NCBI GenBank assembly: GCA_027460525.1
Contig: JAPZAS010000006.1
Location: 1-64,000, forward strand
From: Candidatus Methanoperedens sp.
Lineage (GTDB): Archaea; Halobacteriota; Methanosarcinia; Methanosarcinales; Methanoperedenaceae
DNA length: 64,000 bases
Reading direction: 5' to 3'
Within the stretch, counting starts at the first letter, position 1. Every line of letters starts with the position of its first letter. The notes beneath the pieces were generated by a model. The model was not told the DNA's origin. It did no database searches and saw only the letters and a list, made by a program, of their open reading frames with translations. Made by a program: the position numbers and the translations under genes. Of this stretch, positions 33,492-42,544 are shown one piece after another.

Positions 33492-34454
33492 TCAGCGCTT
33501 ATTTCCGCACAGCATGAAGTGTGCAATCAAAGCCTCAAGCTGGATGCGCTCATTTGCCCCTTCAGCCATCCTGAAATCGATTTCTCCGATGCGGTCAATC
33601 ATGTCCACTTTCAGCCTGTCCGGAATGGTCATGTCAAACATAACCCGGTATATCTGCCCTATAATATCCTCGCCAGAAAGTCCCTGCTCGATCAACAGAT
33701 AATCCAATTTCGCCCTGGCTTTCATGAAATTGCCCTCAAGACCGAGTTTTACAAGTTCCACAACTTCTTCTGGCTTTGCAGTAGCTGTTGTCTTATAAAT
33801 AGCATCCATGTTGACGGTCTTATCAAGCATCGCAGCCGCCTGAAGGGCATTGATGGCGCGCCTCATGTCGCCTGCTGCCACGTATTTTATTGCATCCATT
33901 CCGTCATCAGTCAAGTTCACGCCTTCTGCCCTGGCGATATGCCTTATTCTCTCCTCCACTGCCGTGCTCCCGATGGGTTTGAACCTGTATACTGCGCATC
34001 TTGACTGGATGGGTTCGATTATTTTTGAGGAATAATTGCAGGAGAGTAGAAACCGGCATGTTGCTGTGTATTTTTCCATCGTTCTTCGAAGCGCTGACTG
34101 CGCATCAGAAGTAAGGGCATCTGCTTCGTCAAGGAATATTATCTTGAACTCAGCTTCGCCCAGGGGTGCAGTCCTGGCAAAGTTCTTAATCTTGTTCCTC
34201 ACCACATCGATACCGCGCTCATCGCTGGCATTCAACTCGGTGAAATTATTAGTCCACGCTTCGCCGAAAAGCTCTCGTGCTATGCATATTGCTGAGGCTG
34301 TTTTCCCAACGCCTGGAGGACCTGAGAAGAGAAGGTGCGGCAGGTTTCTTGAATGCACATAGGATTTAAGGCGCTTTATAACTTCAGCCTGCCCAACTAC
34401 ATCGTCCAGTTTTTTTGGGCGGTATTTCTCGATCCAGATTTCTTCTTTGAGCAT
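33492..34454 (-). CDS. rfcS: Replication factor C small subunit
   Basis: 320 aa AAA+ clamp-loader subunit that opens PCNA. Landmarks: EEIWIEKYRPKKLDDVVGQ, Walker A GPPGVGKTASA, Walker B IIFLDEADALTSDAQSALRR, sensor LSCNYSSKIIEPIQSRCAVY (SRC motif, arginine finger). The longer frame to 34598 adds 48 residues of no similarity, so I start at ATG 34454. Length is typical for archaeal RfcS. The large subunit is not in the window. Confidence 0.95.
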   Translation of the reverse strand: MLKEEIWIEKYRPKKLDDVVGQAEVIKRLKSYVHSRNLPHLLFSGPPGVGKTASAICIARELFGEAWTNNFTELNASDERGIDVVRNKIKNFARTAPLGEAEFKIIFLDEADALTSDAQSALRRTMEKYTATCRFLLSCNYSSKIIEPIQSRCAVYRFKPIGSTAVEERIRHIARAEGVNLTDDGMDAIKYVAAGDMRRAINALQAAAMLDKTVNMDAIYKTTATAKPEEVVELVKLGLEGNFMKARAKLDYLLIEQGLSGEDIIGQIYRVMFDMTIPDRLKVDMIDRIGEIDFRMAEGANERIQLEALIAHFMLCGNKR

Positions 34455-34542
34455 GTAAGCTTTAATAAGAGGCAAACTATTATTTAACTTTCTTCCCTGA
34501 TACGTCAGCGGTGAAAAATAATTAATCTCGGGATTAACTAGT

Positions 34543-35022
34543 ATGAACCATTCTTTAAAAATAGGATTTATCTTTGGTTTAACCTCTGGAATAATCACGA
34601 CACTCGGTCTAATCGTAGGTTTGGATGCCGGGACACATTCAAGACTCGCTGTTATTGGCGGTGTATTGACAATAGCAATAGCCGATGCATTCTCGGACGC
34701 GCTTGGTATTCATATCTCAGAGGAAGCGGAGAGTAAACACATTCAAAAAGAGATATGGGAATCAACGCTCTCCACTTTTCTGGCTAAGTTCTTTTTTGCA
34801 TCCACATTTCTCGTTCCCCTTTTGCTTTTTGAACTTTCAACCGCAATTATTGTAAGTGTTGCCTGGGGATTGTCCCTGCTGGGTATTTTAAGTTTTGAAA
34901 TTGCCAGGGAGCAAAAAGTAAAACCCTGGAAGGTTATCACGGAACATCTGGTTATTGCGGCTGTGGTAATTGTTTGTACTCACTATGTTGGCGATTGGAT
35001 ATCAAAAACCTTTATGCTATAG
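34543..35022 (+). CDS. Half-length VIT1/CCC1-like membrane protein
   Basis: 159 aa, four to five membrane helices. The N-terminal GFIFGLTSGIITTLGLIVGL and IAIADAFSDALGIHISEEAE match the VIT1/CCC1 iron-manganese transporter start. It lacks the long cytosolic insertion of full-length transporters (about 230 aa). It may work as a dimer or have another role. Divergent from rfcS. Confidence 0.72.
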   Translation: MNHSLKIGFIFGLTSGIITTLGLIVGLDAGTHSRLAVIGGVLTIAIADAFSDALGIHISEEAESKHIQKEIWESTLSTFLAKFFFASTFLVPLLLFELSTAIIVSVAWGLSLLGILSFEIAREQKVKPWKVITEHLVIAAVVIVCTHYVGDWISKTFML

Positions 35023-35050
35023 TTATTCCTGTCATTCCCCTGTGAGAAGT

Positions 35051-35968
35051 ATGCCAAAAACCCTCTTGTATCCTAATTCCAGTAAAAAAATCAATTTTTT
35101 CATCACCTCGCATCTTTTCCCTTCGCTCTCGGTTACTGGTAATTCCTGCGCTCTCATGTGCAGGCACTGTGAAGGAAAATTGCTGGAATCTCTTTTTCCA
35201 GCAACAACCTGTGATGAGCTTGAAAAAAAAGCCTTTGCGCTGCACAAACAGGGAGCTAAGGGCTTATTAATTACGGGGGGCTGCGATATGCGAGGGCGTG
35301 TGCCCATAAACAGCTTAATCCCTGCAATAAAAAAAATTAAGCAAAAAACAGAGCTAATCCTCATCGCACACACAGGTTTTATTTCCCCTGAAGAAGCGAC
35401 AGCTTTAAAAAATTCAGGGCTTGACGGCATCGGTTTTGACGTAATTGGGGATATGAGCACAGCCAGGGATGTTTATGGTCTTGATATTTCTGAAAAAGAC
35501 TATACAGACAGCCTTTGCGCCATAGAAGATGCAGGAATAATGATATTCCCCCATGTCTGTGTTGGATTGCATTTCGGCGAATTGAGGGGTGAATTCCACG
35601 CCCTTGAACTGATAAAAACAATAACTCCATCCACGGTAATAATAACAGGACTGATGCCTGTTGCAGGCACGCCGATGGCGCATGTCAAGCCAATACCTTC
35701 CGATTTTGAAAAGGTGATAGCGAAGGCGGTAGATATGTTCCCGCATACCCCCATCGTGCTTGGATGCGCCCATTCAAGCGGAAAAGACAGGGGTGAAATA
35801 GAAAGAATGGCGCTCCAGTGCGGCATAAGCGGCATTGCTTCGCCGACAATGCAAACCATCAATTTTGCAAGGAAAAAAGGATTTGAAATCAATTATTACG
35901 GCACTTGCTGCGGACTTATTCCGAGTGAAAAGACAAGGATTGAAGTACTGCCTCAAGCCCGGCTCTAA
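35051..35968 (+). CDS. Radical SAM protein, biotin-synthase-like (COG1856)
   Basis: 305 aa. The CxxxCxxC motif is CALMCRHCEG (about residues 36-45), followed by a TIM-barrel pattern: GLLITGGCDMRGRVP, LILIAHTGFIS, GIGFDVIGDM, VCVGLHFGELRGE, VIITGLMPVAGTPM. An additional Cys pair near the C-terminus (YYGTCCGLIP) may hold a second cluster. It matches an uncharacterised archaeal radical SAM family distantly like BioB. Start ATG 35051 follows GAGAAG; upstream frame discarded. Ends 15 bases before the convergent HMG-CoA reductase gene. Confidence 0.85.
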   Translation: MPKTLLYPNSSKKINFFITSHLFPSLSVTGNSCALMCRHCEGKLLESLFPATTCDELEKKAFALHKQGAKGLLITGGCDMRGRVPINSLIPAIKKIKQKTELILIAHTGFISPEEATALKNSGLDGIGFDVIGDMSTARDVYGLDISEKDYTDSLCAIEDAGIMIFPHVCVGLHFGELRGEFHALELIKTITPSTVIITGLMPVAGTPMAHVKPIPSDFEKVIAKAVDMFPHTPIVLGCAHSSGKDRGEIERMALQCGISGIASPTMQTINFARKKGFEINYYGTCCGLIPSEKTRIEVLPQARL

Positions 35969-35982
35969 TCTCTTGCCGCTTC

Positions 35983-37254
35983 TTATTTCTTTTTCTTCAT
36001 CTCATCCAGCAATTCCTTCGCCCTGTCAGCCCTGACTTTCCTTTCCCTGACCATTATTTCTGCTATCTTATCCACCATTTCACCCGTGGCGCCTGCCTGA
36101 ATCGCAACATTCCTTGAGTGAAGCCCCATATGCCCCCTCTGTATGCCTTCGGTGGCAAGCGCCTTCAATGCTGCGAAATTCTGGGCAAGACCTAACGCTG
36201 CAAATACCTCGCCCATTTCCGTAGCAGTCTTGACGCCGAGGATTTTAACGGCAGCGCGTGCAATGGGGTTAGTTTTTGTGGCGCCTCCTACAAGCCCAAC
36301 TGCCATGGGCATTTCGATTGTCGCCACAAGATCCCCGTTTGCATTTTTCTCATATGCTGACAGGGGACGGTACGTCCCGCTTCGGGCGGCATAGACATGC
36401 GCTCCTGCCTCGATTGCCCTTGTATCGTTGCCGGTGGCCAGCACTGCAGCCGTTACTCCGTTCATTATGCCTTTGTTATGCGTGGCAGCTCGATAAGGGT
36501 CTCCTGCAGCAAAATGATATGCTGCAAGAATGCCGTCCACAACGTCTGCGCCGCCGATTGCCTCTTTTGTGAATACAACTTTTGCCCTCATGATGCGCTT
36601 GTCTGCAAAATTCGAGATTATCCTGAGGTACACCCTTCCGCCAGTCAGCTCTTCGATATAAGGAGCTACGGTTTCAGCCATGGTGTTTACAGCATTGGCT
36701 CCCATGGCATCCCTGCAGTCCACTATTAAATGCGTTATCACCATTTTTCCGCCAGGCGTGTCAATAACCCTTACCTCCACATCCTTTGCTCCTCCTCCGA
36801 ACTTGACAAGCACGGGATCCACTTCGTTTGCCCGCCGGATTATCTCGTCCTTCTTCTCAAGGATGTTCACCCTCGCAAAATTGGGGTCTGCGATTCCAAC
36901 AGCCTGTATCTGACCTATCATAACCGGACCCGTGCTGCTTGTGGTGAATCCCCCGCCCTCACGCGCCATCTTTGCCGCATTGCCGGCAGCAGCTATCACC
37001 GAGGGCTCTTCTATTGCCATGGGAATGAGGTAATCTTTGCCGTTGATTAAGAAATTCACAGCTACGCCCAGAGGAACTTCCATTACGCCGATGACGTTCT
37101 CCACCATGCGGTCTGCCGCATCATGGGATAGGGCGCCCGTGGCGCTGATGCATGAAGCTTCTTCCTCCGTGAGACTTGAAAACTCGCTTACCACTTTGAG
37201 CCTTTCCTTCGGGCTCAGCTTGTAGAAACCCGAGAGCTTTGATGTTTTTGTCAT
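35983..37254 (-). CDS. hmgA: HMG-CoA reductase, class II
   Basis: 423 aa. Reduces HMG-CoA to mevalonate for archaeal isoprenoid lipids. The motifs are of the class II type: [38 protein letters not shown] (catalytic Glu), [24 protein letters not shown] (catalytic Lys), [17 protein letters not shown] (Asp). The C-terminal [16 protein letters not shown] carries the His. I start at ATG 37254; an upstream extension of 27 residues has no similarity. Most archaea use class I, with class II known from Archaeoglobales and some relatives, which makes this notable. Confidence 0.92.
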   Translation of the reverse strand: MTKTSKLSGFYKLSPKERLKVVSEFSSLTEEEASCISATGALSHDAADRMVENVIGVMEVPLGVAVNFLINGKDYLIPMAIEEPSVIAAAGNAAKMAREGGGFTTSSTGPVMIGQIQAVGIADPNFARVNILEKKDEIIRRANEVDPVLVKFGGGAKDVEVRVIDTPGGKMVITHLIVDCRDAMGANAVNTMAETVAPYIEELTGGRVYLRIISNFADKRIMRAKVVFTKEAIGGADVVDGILAAYHFAAGDPYRAATHNKGIMNGVTAAVLATGNDTRAIEAGAHVYAARSGTYRPLSAYEKNANGDLVATIEMPMAVGLVGGATKTNPIARAAVKILGVKTATEMGEVFAALGLAQNFAALKALATEGIQRGHMGLHSRNVAIQAGATGEMVDKIAEIMVRERKVRADRAKELLDEMKKKK

Positions 37255-37426
37255 GATTTTTCCACCTGCGAGAGATTTTAGATGGCAGGAGGATATAAAT
37301 AGGTTATCGCCAGCCTTGCACCTAAAGTCGTTCAAACACGGTACTTAGGTGCAAAGCCATTATCGCCAAAAGCTTTATCAATAAATCAATACTTTAAGAT
37401 GACCCTATCATTTCGGTGAACTTTTT

Positions 37427-37579
37427 ATGACTCAAAAGACCAAAGGAAAGAAGAAAAGACTGGCAAAAGCGCACAACCAGAACCAGCGGGTGCCAGCCTG
37501 GGTTATTGTAAAAACCAAAAGAAAAGTGATGACCCATCCAAAGCGCAGGCACTGGCGAAGAAGCACACTCAAGGTTTGA
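37427..37579 (+). CDS. rpl39e: Ribosomal protein eL39
   Basis: 50 aa, read directly: [20 protein letters not shown], then [14 protein letters not shown] and a C-terminus [11 protein letters not shown]. The W-x-x-x-x-T pattern and RRHWRRS end are diagnostic of eL39, which lines the exit tunnel of the large subunit. It stands first in the archaeal cluster eL39-eL31-aIF6, six bases before eL31. Confidence 0.95.
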   Translation: MTQKTKGKKKRLAKAHNQNQRVPAWVIVKTKRKVMTHPKRRHWRRSTLKV

Positions 37580-37584
37580 TTGAT

Positions 37585-37848
37585 ATGGCAGACATAGAAA
37601 GAATCTATACCATTCCCCTCTCGGATGCAAGGAAAGTGCCGAGATGGAAGAGGGCGGAAAGCGCAGCAAGAAAGGTAAGAGCCTATCTTGCAAAACATTT
37701 AAAGACAGATTTAAAAGAAGTAAAACTGGATAAGACGATTAACGAGAAGCTCTGGGAGAGAGGTTCCATGAAACCGCCCTTGAAATTAAGAGTGAGAGCG
37801 GTTAAATTCGAGGCTGGCGGCGTGGAAGCCGAACTCGCCCAGGAATAA
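37585..37848 (+). CDS. rpl31e: Ribosomal protein eL31
   Basis: 87 aa: [40 protein letters not shown], and [13 protein letters not shown] with [13 protein letters not shown] are the family hallmarks. ATG 37585 is used; a TTG nine bases earlier would overlap eL39. Large-subunit protein near the tunnel exit, in the conserved eL39-eL31-aIF6 operon. Confidence 0.96.
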   Translation: MADIERIYTIPLSDARKVPRWKRAESAARKVRAYLAKHLKTDLKEVKLDKTINEKLWERGSMKPPLKLRVRAVKFEAGGVEAELAQE

Positions 37849-37864
37849 TTTGGGGAATAAGGGA

Positions 37865-38524
37865 GTGAAGCGCAGGTTAAATATTTCAGGAAGCCCGGTA
37901 CTTGGCGTATTCGCAGCATGTACCGAGGAGCTCGTTTTTGTACCGCGCGATGCTTCCGACGAAACAGTGAAAGAACTGGAAGAATCCCTTGGCGTAACAG
38001 CCCTTCGTTTTTCAGTGAGCGGAAGTTCTATCATAGGCTCGCTGCTGCGGGGAAACAGCAACGGGGTCATGGTGGCGGGTTTTATCCTCGAAAGAGAGCT
38101 TCGTGCCATAAGGAAACACACAAAAGCCGCAAGATTGACAGGGGAACTGAACGCTGCAGGAAACCTCATACTTGCCAACGATACTGCTGCGCTTGTGCAT
38201 CCTGACCTCTCGGATAGATCCATCGGGGTGATTAAAAAGACCCTCGGCGTGGACGTAAGGCGGGGCACCATCGGAGAGTTAAAGACCGTGGGCATGGCGG
38301 GTATTGCCACGAACAAAGGGGTACTCGTGCATCCAAAATCCAGTCCAGCCGAGATTGGGGTAATAGAAGATCTCTTCTCCCTGCCTGTGGATATCGGGAC
38401 TGTCAATTTCGGATCACCACTTGTGGGTTCAGGGCTTCTTGCCAACAGCAAAGGTTATGTTGCAGGCGAGGAAACCACCGGTCCTGAAATCAGCAGGATT
38501 GAAGATACGCTGGGTTATCTGTAA
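37865..38524 (+). CDS. eif6: Translation initiation factor aIF6
   Basis: 219 aa, five-fold pentein repeat: [92 protein letters not shown]. It binds the large subunit and prevents premature subunit joining. GTG 37865 gives the expected start [11 protein letters not shown]; a TTG at 37850 is less likely. Confidence 0.95.
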   Translation: MKRRLNISGSPVLGVFAACTEELVFVPRDASDETVKELEESLGVTALRFSVSGSSIIGSLLRGNSNGVMVAGFILERELRAIRKHTKAARLTGELNAAGNLILANDTAALVHPDLSDRSIGVIKKTLGVDVRRGTIGELKTVGMAGIATNKGVLVHPKSSPAEIGVIEDLFSLPVDIGTVNFGSPLVGSGLLANSKGYVAGEETTGPEISRIEDTLGYL

Positions 38525-38705
38525 AGATTGTTGAATTTTTATCACGAATAATACGCATATAAACATAACCAAAACTTTTATATGGTATTATGATAATGAT
38601 AGTGATGAGCAGGCGTGTATTTTTAAAATCAATCCCACACCCTATCCAAAGCCTGCTCTTTTAAAATCATAAAATCTTTATGCAATCACCTTTATTGAGT
38701 AACGC

Positions 38706-39698
38706 ATGGCTTTAACCTACGCAAAAGCAGGGGTGGATATAGAAAAGGAGAACCGTGCGATAGCGTCGCTTGCAAAACAACTTGTCTATAAACGCAGAGG
38801 CTTTGGTGCACCTTTAACAGACGTGGGCCATTATGCCGGTCTTATAGATTTTGGCGAATATGCCCTTGCGCTTACAACCGATGGTGTGGGTTCGAAGGTT
38901 CTGATAGCAAACGAGATGAGAAGATGGAACACAGTCGGGATTGACTGCATCGCCATGAACGTGAACGACCTTCTTGCAATGGGCATCGAGCCTCTTGCTT
39001 TCGTGGATTATATTGCCATAAGCGAACCGAACGAGGAAATAATGAGGCAGATAGGGGAGGGGCTTTCAAAAGGGGCTGAGATCTCAAGAATGACCATAGT
39101 GGGAGGCGAGACCGCCACTCTTCCTGATATCATCAAGGGCTTTGACCTTGCAGGCACGTGCCTCGGGATGGTAAAGAAGGACAGGATTATAACCGGCGAG
39201 CACATTGAAATCGGGGATGCCATTATCGGGCTTCCCTCAAACGGGGTGCACAGCAATGGATATTCACTTGTTCGAAAAATTATAAAGGAGTCGGGCTACT
39301 CATATCAGGATTTATTCCCTTATAATAAAGATACCACTATCGGGGGTGAGCTGTTAATCCCCACAAGGATATATATGGAAATACTGGACGCTGCCCGCAA
39401 GTACGATATTCACGGTCTCGCCCATATAACGGGAAGCGGGCTAATGAAACTCCACCGCATCACCAAATACGGGTTTGATATGGCTGATCCACTCAAGCCG
39501 CAGCCTATCTTCCGGTTTCTGAAGGAGGAAGGGGGCGTGGACGAAGTCGAGATGTACAAGACCTTTAATATGGGCATGGGTTTTGTGGTTGTACTATCAA
39601 AGAGCCAGGCTCGCGAAGCTTCGAAGATGCTGGGAGGAAAGATAATAGGGGAGATCGTGGAACAGGGGATATTTGTTGACGGGATGGAGATAAAGTAA
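38706..39698 (+). CDS. purM: Phosphoribosylformylglycinamidine cyclo-ligase PurM
   Basis: 330 aa. Purine synthesis step 5, closing the imidazole ring (AIR formation) with ATP. Motifs: TYAKAGVDIEKENRAI, TDGVGSKVLIANEM, DCIAMNVNDLLAMGIEPLAF, MTIVGGETATLPDI, GLPSNGVHSNGYSLVRKI and the C-terminal TGSGLMKLHRITKYG. Length standard. ATG 38706 preceded by an AT-rich promoter region (38530-38700) that contains no other gene. Confidence 0.95.
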   Translation: MALTYAKAGVDIEKENRAIASLAKQLVYKRRGFGAPLTDVGHYAGLIDFGEYALALTTDGVGSKVLIANEMRRWNTVGIDCIAMNVNDLLAMGIEPLAFVDYIAISEPNEEIMRQIGEGLSKGAEISRMTIVGGETATLPDIIKGFDLAGTCLGMVKKDRIITGEHIEIGDAIIGLPSNGVHSNGYSLVRKIIKESGYSYQDLFPYNKDTTIGGELLIPTRIYMEILDAARKYDIHGLAHITGSGLMKLHRITKYGFDMADPLKPQPIFRFLKEEGGVDEVEMYKTFNMGMGFVVVLSKSQAREASKMLGGKIIGEIVEQGIFVDGMEIK

Positions 39699-39743
39699 AT
39701 GCCAATCCTTAAATAAGAACAAAGCCAACAATTGTTGATAATT

Positions 39744-40154
39744 ATGGCGGATGAATTGTTGGATTTATTAAATAAAGCGATTGCAAGAGAGCTTGGGGTC
39801 AGCATACAGTATATGTGGCATCATGTAATGGCAATGGGGATGGAAAGTCCTGAGATAAAGGATGTTTTTAAGGAGATAGCCATAGTAGAGATGAAGCATG
39901 CCGAGGATATTGCTGAGCGCCTTTTTTATCTCGGCGGGACTCCAACCACCAAACCCACGCCGATTAAAGTTGGGGGTTCACTGAAAGAGATGATTGAGGC
40001 AAACCTCCAGGCAGAGATTGAGGCTGTTGCGATGTATAAGGAAATCATAGACAAAGCTTCAGAAAAAGAGGATACAACCACGCGATTGCTGTTTGAGGAG
40101 ATTCTAACTGCAGAGGAAGAGCACAAACATACGTTTTCGATCCTGCTGAAATAG
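39744..40154 (+). CDS. Ferritin-like/bacterioferritin-type protein
   Basis: 136 aa four-helix bundle. Metal ligands are arranged as in ferritin-like di-iron proteins: ARELGVSIQYMWHHV, VEMKHAEDIAERLFYLGG (E-x2-H), AEIEAVAMYKEII, and TAEEEHKHTFSIL (E-x2-H). Likely iron storage or oxidative-stress protection. Shorter than bacterioferritin (about 155). Starts at ATG 39744, 45 bases after purM ends. Confidence 0.82.
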   Translation: MADELLDLLNKAIARELGVSIQYMWHHVMAMGMESPEIKDVFKEIAIVEMKHAEDIAERLFYLGGTPTTKPTPIKVGGSLKEMIEANLQAEIEAVAMYKEIIDKASEKEDTTTRLLFEEILTAEEEHKHTFSILLK

Positions 40155-40226
40155 TATCCGCTATTTTTTAATCCATTATTATTATTTAACCCCTTTATTT
40201 CTTCTGGAGAATTTAAATCATCGTAC

Positions 40227-40394
40227 TTATGATAATGATGGAATATTAAGAAACGATTTCTTCGTCGCTATCCGATTAAATTCTTTGCCCAATTCCGTGG
40301 TGTTGAATTTTAAACTTTTTACTCGTACTGTAGTAACGATTTTGTTAATCACCTCGGTTTCCTCTGGAAACTGTTTGTAAAGCCATTCGTTTTC
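40227..40394 (-). pseudogene. Fragment of an unknown protein gene
   Basis: Minus strand, open for 55 codons without a start codon: ENEWLYKQFPEETEVINKIV, then VRVKSLKFNTTELGKEFNRI and a stop at 40227. The amino-acid mix is protein-like and an upstream stretch in another frame (IWKDVRISVR) seems to join it through a frameshift near 40398. No family recognised. Probably a decayed gene filling the gap between the ferritin-like gene and larE. Confidence 0.4.
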
Positions 40395-40438
40395 TCACAG
40401 AAATCCTTACATCTTTCCAGATTGTGTGAATATCCACC

Positions 40439-41239
40439 ATGTCCAATAAGATACGGTTAATCGTAAATGCCCTGACAGAGAGAGGCAGTGTTCTCGTAGC
40501 CTTTTCGGGTGGTGTAGACAGCGCCGTACTTGCGGCGCTTGCATACAGGGCTTTAAAGAATCAGGCAATTGCCGTTACCGCAGATTCGAAGACCCTTGCG
40601 CCTGGCGAGCTTGAGTGCGCAAAAGAAGTTGCAAAAGAGATAGGCCTAAGGCATATTGTTATTTCCTACGATGAGCTCAGCGAGCCTGAATTTGCAAAAA
40701 ACCCTGTGGATAGATGCTATTACTGCAAGAAGGGATTGCTGCGTGAGTTGAAAAAGCTTGCAGCTCTGCATGGCATGAATACCATTATCGAGGGAACTAA
40801 TATTTCTGATTTGAAAAACCACAGACCAGGTCACAGGGCTGTGATGGAAGAGGAGGTTTATAACCCGTATGTTGAATTTAAAGTCACAAAGGAAGAAATT
40901 CGAAAAATGGCGCATGAGCTTGGTCTGTCGGTTGCTGATAAGCCCTCTATGGCATGCCTTTCCTCTCGTTTTCCCTACGGGCAGGCAATAACCTCTGAGG
41001 GATTGAAACGTGTGGGTGCTGCGGAGGATTTTCTTCGAAGAGCAGGGTTCAAGGTTGTGCGGGTAAGAGACCATTCCGGCATAGCGCGGATAGAGATAAT
41101 GCCTGATGAAATGCCGCGATTTCTGGAAATGAGAGAGGCTGTTGTGTCTGAATTCAAAAGGCTCGGATTTTCCTATATTACCCTTGACCTCATAGGTTTC
41201 AGGAGCGGGAGCATGGATGAAGTATTATCAAAATTATGA
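40439..41239 (+). CDS. larE: ATP-dependent sulfur-transfer enzyme LarE family
   Basis: 266 aa PP-loop enzyme: VLVAFSGGVDSAVLAALAYR is the ATP-pyrophosphatase loop, RCYYCKKGLLRELKKLA a Cys pair, EGTNISDLKNHRPG and PSMACLSSRFPYGQAIT the position of the sacrificial or cluster-binding Cys. LarE sulfurates the nickel-pincer precursor of lactate racemase or, in archaea, other cofactors. The CxxC plus single Cys pattern suits the [4Fe-4S] variety of LarE, which recycles sulfur rather than sacrificing a Cys. LarB/LarC are not adjacent. Ends 8 bases from convergent nifB. Confidence 0.87.
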   Translation: MSNKIRLIVNALTERGSVLVAFSGGVDSAVLAALAYRALKNQAIAVTADSKTLAPGELECAKEVAKEIGLRHIVISYDELSEPEFAKNPVDRCYYCKKGLLRELKKLAALHGMNTIIEGTNISDLKNHRPGHRAVMEEEVYNPYVEFKVTKEEIRKMAHELGLSVADKPSMACLSSRFPYGQAITSEGLKRVGAAEDFLRRAGFKVVRVRDHSGIARIEIMPDEMPRFLEMREAVVSEFKRLGFSYITLDLIGFRSGSMDEVLSKL

Positions 41240-41247
41240 ATCTTTCC

Positions 41248-42138
41248 TCATGCGTGGTAATATTCGCCCGTTGCGCGCTGCTGCACCGGAGAACCGCACG
41301 GCTCAAATCCCGGGACACCTATGGCATCTGCCCTGCACTGCCTGCACAGCCTGAACTGCGGCAGGAATTCTTCAGCCAGCGTCCTTGCTATGGTTAGTTC
41401 ATCGCATTCTGGGGCTCTTGCGTGTTCAAACATGTGAAGCGGTATAAGCGGGATGATGTTCATCAGCATCGCACCGCTTTCTGCTGCCCTCTTTGCTATT
41501 TCCTTTACCTGCTCAAAATTGACCTCGGGGATGAGCACGGTGTTCACCTTGACATTCAGTCCTGCCTCGCTTGCCTTCTTCACGCCGAGGAACTGGTTCT
41601 CGATCAGCAGCTTTGCTCCTTCAACGCCTTTATAGGTCGTATCATGGTAGCGCACGAAGGAGTAAATTTTTGCGCCAACCTCGGGGTCAACTGCGTTTAT
41701 CGTTACCGTGACGCTTGTCACTCCAACCTCAACAAGCTGCTCCACTTTCTCAGATAGCAGAAGACCATTAGAAGCCACGCATTTTATGAGTTCGGGATAT
41801 TTCTCATGGACAAGCCTCAGGGTCTCAAAAGTCTCCTCATTTGCCAGCGACTCCCCTGGTCCTGCGATTCCCACAACGCGCAGGTTTGGCATCTCTTTTA
41901 TATATTTGTCCACTCTTACGAGCGCCTCCCGCGGATTGAGAATTACGCCTGCTACGCCCGGCCTGTGCTCGCATTTATCCAGTTTCCGTATGCAGTAGTT
42001 GCACTGGATATTGCAGCGCGGCGCCACTGGCAGGTGAATTCTCGCAGTAGTAAAGTGCGCTTTCTCATTGTAACATGGGTGCACGCTCGTGAGGTGTGCG
42101 AATTTTGACCCGATGTTTCCCCAGCGTTCCTGTTTCAT
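41248..42138 (-). CDS. nifB: Nitrogenase cofactor radical SAM protein NifB
   Basis: 296 aa. Radical SAM motif CNIQCNYCIRKLDKCEHRPG within RIHLPVAPR..., then VVGIAGPGESLANEETFETL, ASNGLLL, VTINAVDPEVGAKIYSFVRY, and a C-terminal RLCRQCRADAIGVPG. It builds the NifB-co iron-sulfur-carbide core of nitrogenase cofactor. This is the short archaeal form without the NifX-like tail. No nif structural genes are in the window. ATG 42138 chosen; longer frame rejected. Confidence 0.95.
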   Translation of the reverse strand: MKQERWGNIGSKFAHLTSVHPCYNEKAHFTTARIHLPVAPRCNIQCNYCIRKLDKCEHRPGVAGVILNPREALVRVDKYIKEMPNLRVVGIAGPGESLANEETFETLRLVHEKYPELIKCVASNGLLLSEKVEQLVEVGVTSVTVTINAVDPEVGAKIYSFVRYHDTTYKGVEGAKLLIENQFLGVKKASEAGLNVKVNTVLIPEVNFEQVKEIAKRAAESGAMLMNIIPLIPLHMFEHARAPECDELTIARTLAEEFLPQFRLCRQCRADAIGVPGFEPCGSPVQQRATGEYYHA

Positions 42139-42287
42139 ATTTCCTCGTTTTATTCGTGATTGTACGAACAATAAATTGGCGTTAATACTATATAGGCATT
42201 TTCCCGATTATTCCCCTACAAATTCTTCGTTAATAAATCTACCGAAGTTGCGAGGTTCTTTTAATGACCAACCGGACAGCTATTCAG

Positions 42288-42443
42288 TTACATTTTTTCA
42301 AACATATCCTTACCCACACCGCATTGGGGACATACCCAGTCGTCCGGGAGGTCTTCAAATGCTGTCCCCGGTTTAATCCTTGGGGTGTCCCCGACTTCGG
42401 GGTCATAGATATAACCACAAACAGTACAGCGATATTTTATCAT
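42288..42443 (-). CDS. rub: Rubredoxin
   Basis: 51 aa read from the minus strand: [20 protein letters not shown], later [20 protein letters not shown]. Two CxxCG loops bind one iron. GAGGTGAAAT lies just upstream of ATG 42443. Rubredoxins pass electrons to oxygen-, superoxide- or NO-reducing enzymes; the flavodiiron gene fprA starts 100 bases away on the other strand, so a redox partnership is likely. Confidence 0.93.
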   Translation of the reverse strand: MIKYRCTVCGYIYDPEVGDTPRIKPGTAFEDLPDDWVCPQCGVGKDMFEKM

Positions 42444-42544
42444 ATTTCACCTCGTTTTAATAACGTCCTAAAGTAAAAGTAATACTCGCACACCTACCAA
42501 AAGCTATTATCCCATTGAGATAAATAGCTATCGTGGGAATGAAT

